From positions 812-11,320 of the forward strand of contig LT649945.1 of the NCBI GenBank assembly GCA_900128395.1: DNA of 10,509 bases. The letters are read 5' to 3'. Numbering within the stretch: position 1 is the stretch's first letter; each line of letters begins with the position of its first letter. Source of the DNA: Stramenopiles sp. TOSAG23-2 (taxonomy: Eukaryota > Sar). The translations under genes were made by a program, and so were the position numbers. The notes under the pieces are model-generated. The model did no database searches. It saw only the letters and a program-made list of their open reading frames with translations, and was not told the DNA's origin. Below are positions 6,970-10,509 of this stretch, piece by piece.

Positions 6970-7200
6970 ATTATGGTGTATCATTACGACGTCGCAGAAT
7001 TACCATACGGAATTGGTTAATAATGGTGCTTTTTTCCATGAAATAAATCTGGTTTTTGAGTGCTACCCATTGTGTTCTGGAACTTTAATTACATGTGTAA
7101 TTCCTGTTGCTCGGTGTTGGGGGTATAAAAACATCCCAGGACAAGCTACCGTGGTAGTGGTATGTAATGCTATAATCTGTAACTTACTTGAAGATGCATC
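6970..7200. other. Compositional island, possible non-coding RNA or decayed gene
   Basis: Counting 7021-7200 in 60-base blocks gives roughly 37-40% GC, while surrounding intergenic DNA is visibly far poorer. Three small inverted repeats lie close together: AATTAC-ATGT-GTAATT (7088-7103), TGGGGG...CCCA (about 7117-7138) and CTACC-GT-GGTAG (7146-7157). A T7GG run at 7202-7210 follows, resembling an Sm-type site. All three minus-strand frames and one plus frame have open stretches but no ATG-initiated gene of useful length. I cannot assign an identity: a structured RNA, a degraded element or an unrecognised exon are all possible. Confidence 0.3.
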
Positions 7201-7299
7201 ATTTTTTTGGATTTCTTTAATAAAAAAAAGATATTATTATACTAAATAGGAGGTGCAATCGATAGATATATGAATGTAATGATGAAGAGTTTGTGTAGT

Positions 7300-7318
7300 A
7301 TATATTGTAGCAATATAT
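7300..7318. repeat. Palindrome ATATATTG-TAG-CAATATAT
   Basis: Eight-base perfect arms flank a 3-nt loop, about 125 nt upstream of the transporter start. It may be a 5' UTR hairpin, but AT-only arms are easily formed by chance here. Confidence 0.5.
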
Positions 7319-7441
7319 CTTATATACATATTACTTTATATTACTTTTAAAATCAACGAAATTTATATATAACAATAAGACGATAGAGAGAAAAAAAATC
7401 GTATTTATAAACAAGATAAAAGTGTGAAAAAACAAACAAAC

Positions 7442-9710
7442 ATGGCAACAGTGCAAAATGCATCACCATACAAAGATAATGCAGGTCCTACGGCAGGGGA
7501 AACAGTAGAAAATACAGACGATAGTTTCAATGATTCTAAAAGTATAGGATTAGACGGTGTAAGTAGAATAAATTACATATAATATATAATATATACATTA
7601 ATAAATAAAAATAACTAACTTTTTTCCATATATTTATATATAATATATATATCAATAATAGAGTTCAGGACATTCACATTGTGATAAATGTAGATTTACA
7701 GCATACAATTTGGGCACAATTAATATGGCTGTCTTTTTAATAGGACTTCCCGGAATATATGTGCAGCAGCTCAGAGCCGATGCAAATTATATTGTACCGT
7801 TTGCGTTAACCTTACGAATTTATCTGATTTTCCTAAGCCTATTTCTAGGCTGGTTTCACGATGCTGAAATTCTTGCACCATGCTTGAACAAGATTGGGTG
7901 CGGACGAGAAAAAATGGGCAGACGTGCACCGCATCTGATTTATGCAACTATTTTCTTAACAACTGTTGGATTCTTTATGTATCGTCCTGCAAAATGGGCT
8001 GATCTATTAACAACAAGAGCGAGTGATGCTGCCATCTTGAAATATGGAAATGTGAGTTGGATACAATATGGAAGTCATGACCAAATACCATATGATGTAA
8101 ACGCTGCAATTCCTAAAAGTGGTTTTGATTGTAGCAAAAAAATGAAAGTTGGAACGAGTGATGGAATCCTTCATTTCAATCGTACATTACCAAATCCATT
8201 TGGCGGCGCGGAAAATCCAGAAGCATTGGTATATGGAAATGATATTTGTGAAACGTTTGTATCAAAATTTTCTGTATGTTGGCCTGGACCATCAGGTGCA
8301 GAAGATGAAGGAGATGGTGGCAAGCGTGTATGTGCAAAAATTGCAAGTGATGTGCTTGGTATTCAATTCTTTATAATTGGTCTATTTGGTTATTTTTTCC
8401 AAGAGACTATATGGCAAGCTGGAACTACTGCATCAGTTGAAGTATATCCATGGAAGGAAGAAAGAGTACAATTACGTGCATATGCAGCTCCAGTCTATGG
8501 ATTCGGCTGGTTAATTTACCTTATTTTATTTCTATTTGTTGCTTCTCAACATGAAATTGCTGGGAGACCCAACGGCGCGATTGGATATCGAAATGGAATT
8601 GCCATAATTGTTTGCTGCTTTATGGTTTTCAACTTTTTATCTGTTGGACCATTCATGGATGCAAAGCAAGTATTTGGTAATGATGAAAAAGCAATTAATA
8701 TATTCAGCGAATACAAGTCGCTCTTAACCGCAGAATCAGCAATACCAATACGATATCTTTGGGCAAATACTCTTTTAAGTAGTCTTGCATCTCAAATTTG
8801 GTTAACGTCATTCTGGTACTTGTGTTACTATGTATGGGGACTGAGCCGTGCGGAAGCACCGGGTCTTGTAGCGTTAGGATTCCTCTTAGCAATGCTTCTT
8901 AGCACGTGCTTCACATGTGTTTGGGGACAAGTTATATTTGGGACAAAATCAAAGAAAGGACGGGAGCATTCAAGAGATCCTAGAAAAATTGTTTTAATAT
9001 CTGAAGTTTGTAGTATAATAGTAGGATTGATTGTATGGTTGACGTTATATCGACCAAGACCACTTGCTGATTTGAAAGCTGGAATAGTAACTGATGGATC
9101 GTTTCTTATACTTGCTTTTTGTATCAGTCCAATATTTGGATCCGTGTTAACGATGTGGGAAGCATCTGCATATGGTTGGGCAAATGATTATGACAATCAT
9201 TACCATGCTGATAAAGGAAGAAAAAGACGAGAATCGTATATTCGTGGGATATCTGCAACATGCAGGGGTATATGCACATTTATTGGACTAGGAATAGTGA
9301 ATTCATTAACATTAGGTGAAAATCCTGTATGCAATACACAATTATCAACAAGACTACAAAACGACGGGTGTCAAGGAGCTCTTTATACTATGAATATTAC
9401 AGCTTTTCTTGTATGCCGCATATTACGTTTGTTTGTTATATATTTCTTTCCTATTCATGACGATGTTTTGCGAGAACTTTATAAAAATCAAGGTAAACAT
9501 CATATGGCAAGACGAGATTCTAAGGCATGGAAGACGGTTAATGCTGACAAACCAGTTGAAATGCCTACTGCATCCAGTGCACCTGTTGTTGTAGTGAATT
9601 CAGCGCCAGTCATCGTTCAACAACCACCAATTATCGTTCAACAAAATGCACCAATAATTGTTAATAAACAAGAGATCGCTAATGATGTAAAACCACAACA
9701 AGATGACTAA
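7442..9710 (+). CDS. Two-exon GPH/MFS_2-like multi-pass transporter, about 721 aa
   Basis: Exon 1 is 7442-7558 (39 codons) and exon 2 is 7662-9710 (682 codons plus stop). The frame upstream of 7662 is closed by TAG at 7659-7661, and the frame from ATG 7442 closes soon after GTAAGT, so splicing joins them in phase 0. The cytosolic N terminus carries a HCDKC (CxxC) pair at 45-49. About twelve hydrophobic segments follow. The loop after the second segment (about 102-132) reads GWFHD...GREKMGRRAPHLI, the D-x-GRR-P signature of MFS proteins of the glycoside-pentoside-hexuronide:cation symporter (MFS_2) branch. A large loop (about 150-265) with four cysteines and N-glycosylation sequons (NVS, NRT) is probably extracellular or lumenal. 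A second loop near 304 (YPWKEERVQLRAYA) resembles the R-containing motif of that family. The C-terminal tail has four P-[VI]-[VI]-V repeats. Substrate is unknown. ATG context AACATGG is strong. Confidence 0.82.
7559..7661 (+). other. Spliceosomal intron, 103 nt
   Basis: The intron starts GTAAGT and ends AATAATAG, is strongly AT-rich, and interrupts the transporter gene in phase 0 between a Gly codon and a Ser codon. An alternative donor at 7557 or acceptors at 7663 and 7668 do not keep the frame. It is the only intron I can support in the window, so this genome seems to have short, sparse introns. Confidence 0.85.
9595..9675 (+). repeat. Tandem coding repeat in transporter C-terminal tail
   Basis: The tail encodes SAPVVVVN, SAPVIVQQ, PPIIVQQN and APIIVNK: four successive copies of an eight- to seven-residue unit with consensus [AP]P[VI]IV(Q/N). 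At DNA level ATCGTTCAACAA is repeated exactly (9611-9622 and 9632-9643, approximate). The repeat is in the predicted cytosolic tail and may be a short linear binding motif. Confidence 0.65.
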
Positions 9711-10094
9711 AAACATATATATGATTATATTGTGTTTCAAGTCCTCATCGAATGAAGACGTCATCTAGGGATTTCAAGTAGGACAGAGATATAGATATTA
9801 TTGCCTCAGTTATGTTATTGTGCCGTCAGTCACATTATTTTTTTTTGCAGCATAATATAAATACGAATATTTCGTATACAAAATTATATTTAAAATTATT
9901 TTCTACGTAATATATCTCGCTATTTTTAAAAAAAATACGTAAATTAATTTATTTTACGAACGAAAAAATATAATAAAAAAAAATACATTTTAATGTACAT
10001 TTATATAAAAATTTTCTCTTTTACTCCTAATTTATATAAAGTTCTTTTACTCCCAGTAAGTAAAATCCAAAATCATAAACGATTTAAAGGGTCA
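9711..10094. terminator. 3' flank of the two-exon transporter
   Basis: This AT-rich stretch holds a palindrome at 9861-9877 of the same kind as in the convergent spacer at 2158-2522, and an AATAAA at 9972-9977 that could serve as poly(A) signal. TTTCAAGT occurs twice (about 9735 and 9772), flanking a GACGTC palindrome. No gene seen. Confidence 0.45.
9861..9877. repeat. Palindrome ATACGAA-TAT-TTCGTAT
   Basis: Seven-base perfect arms flank a 3-nt loop, about 150 nt after the transporter stop. The arms ATACGAA/TTCGTAT match those at 2264-2284 and 2323-2339, in each case downstream of a gene. Confidence 0.65.
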
Positions 10095-10390
10095 CTAGTA
10101 AAATATGTATTTATAGGTATGCTTAAATATTCTAATAGATAAATCCTCGTCCGAATTTGATGAATTAGATTGACAATTCTTCTCATTTAGACAAACCACT
10201 TCTTTTTCATTCTTAAATGTATAAGGTTGTACATATGTTTCCTTTATCAATCTGTATTTTTTTCTTTGGTATCCATATCCAACTTAATTTTCAATTTCCT
10301 ATCCTTACGTGTGGTTCCTTCAATAACCGCCCCTATACTTCCTGCTTTAAAAGTTTCATTGCCTGTTACATAGTCCTTCGTTAATTGCAT
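10095..10390 (-). pseudogene. Candidate small gene with frame break at an A7 run
   Basis: Reading minus from ATG at 10390 gives 47 codons ending TGA at 10249-10247 (starting MQLTKDYVTGNETFKAGSIG). A second open frame, shifted by one base, overlaps it and runs on to TAG at 10097-10095 (ending KHTYKYIFY). The two meet at a run of seven A (plus-strand T7 at 10257-10263). A single extra A, or a -1 slip there, would join them into about 98 residues of uniform composition. I do not recognise the protein. The first half, with KAGSIGAVIEG then alternating charged/hydrophobic residues, has a faint look of an SH3-like beta barrel, which is speculation. The second half has a Ser/Asn/Asp-rich stretch. 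Alternatives are a real indel, an assembly homopolymer error, a 26-nt intron (GTAAGG...TTAAG), or chance. An upstream exon beyond the window is also possible. Confidence 0.35.
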
Positions 10391-10509
10391 GCGTCTTTAC
10401 ATATATATTTATTCTCCCCCACATTCCTTTAAATATATCATTTTCTCTGACTCATATATTTAAATATATATATATATATATATATCACTTTTTTTTTCTA
10501 ATTCTCATT
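10391..10509. other. AT-rich right edge with (TA)n microsatellite
   Basis: A run of alternating TA occupies about 10463-10485, next to a poly-T tract at 10490-10498. This would be upstream of the candidate minus-strand small gene. No gene is seen. Confidence 0.6.

Larger units (their letters stand above)
6389..7441. promoter_or_regulatory. Long divergent intergenic region, 1053 bases
   Basis: This separates the minus-strand CAAX protein gene from the plus-strand two-exon transporter. It contains a strong 12-bp-arm hairpin at 6426-6467, a GC-richer island at about 6970-7200, and an 8-bp-arm palindrome at 7300-7318. Open stretches here (6603-6851 minus, 6950-7249 plus) begin at GTG or TTG rather than ATG and match nothing I recognise, so they are not called genes. 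Confidence 0.5.

Noticed and set aside
7176-7192. AACTTACTTG, similar to the 5' end of U1 snRNA
   Set aside because: In U1 this sequence is at the RNA 5' end, before the stem-loops. Here it follows the hairpins and directly precedes the T7GG run, so the order is wrong.
6950-7249. Plus-strand open frame of about 100 codons through the GC-richer island
   Set aside because: It has no ATG (the nominal start is TTG), and the other strand is equally open in several frames, so openness follows from base composition. Kept only as part of the island finding.
10463-10485. (TA)n run as a possible origin or attachment site
   Set aside because: Simple TA repeats are common in AT-rich nuclear spacers and nothing else nearby supports such a role.

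Overview
The window looks like nuclear DNA of a gene-dense, very AT-rich protist. The reasons are: eukaryotic A-rich start contexts with A at -3 before five of the six main starts, no operon-like spacing, a spliceosomal GTAAGT...AG intron, asparagine homopolymer tracts, a C-terminal CAAX box, a probable type II membrane glycosyltransferase, and a membrane sterol-desaturase-type enzyme. The lineage cannot be fixed from sequence alone. A stramenopile-like or amoebozoan-like single-celled eukaryote would fit, and I regard both as guesses.

Layout: (1) 1-837, minus strand: 5' part of a putative type II membrane glycosyltransferase, running off the left edge. (2) 838-1206: divergent promoter region with a 9-bp-arm palindrome and two ACGCGT sites. 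(3) 1207-2157, plus: fatty acid hydroxylase / sterol desaturase superfamily enzyme with complete histidine boxes. (4) 2158-2522: convergent spacer carrying four perfect short palindromes, three built on TTCGTA/ACGAAC-type arms. (5) 2523-3995, minus: major facilitator transporter with a Glu-rich and poly-Asn central loop. (6) 3996-4776: long divergent spacer with tandem repeats. (7) 4777-5523, plus: HAD-superfamily phosphatase with all four motifs. (8) 5524-5845: convergent spacer. (9) 5846-6388, minus: small disordered Asn-rich protein ending in a Cys cluster and CAAX motif. (10) 6389-7441: long divergent spacer with a strong hairpin and a compositional island of higher GC that may be a non-coding RNA or decayed gene. 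(11) 7442-9710, plus: two-exon, roughly 721-residue multi-pass transporter resembling the GPH/MFS_2 branch. (12) 9711-10509: 3' flank, a related TTCGTA palindrome, and a candidate small minus-strand gene (10390-10095) whose frame is broken at an A7 run.

The genes do not form an obvious pathway. Four of the six main proteins are integral membrane or secretory-pathway proteins and a fifth is probably lipid-anchored, but I see no evidence of a dedicated system. The most interesting items are the TTCGTA palindromes that recur downstream of genes, the matching 5' ends of the divergent transporter/HAD pair, the frameshifted small ORF near the right edge, the GC island at 6970-7200, and the palmitoylation/prenylation-like tail of the small disordered protein. 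No tRNA, rRNA, CRISPR array or recognisable transposon was seen.
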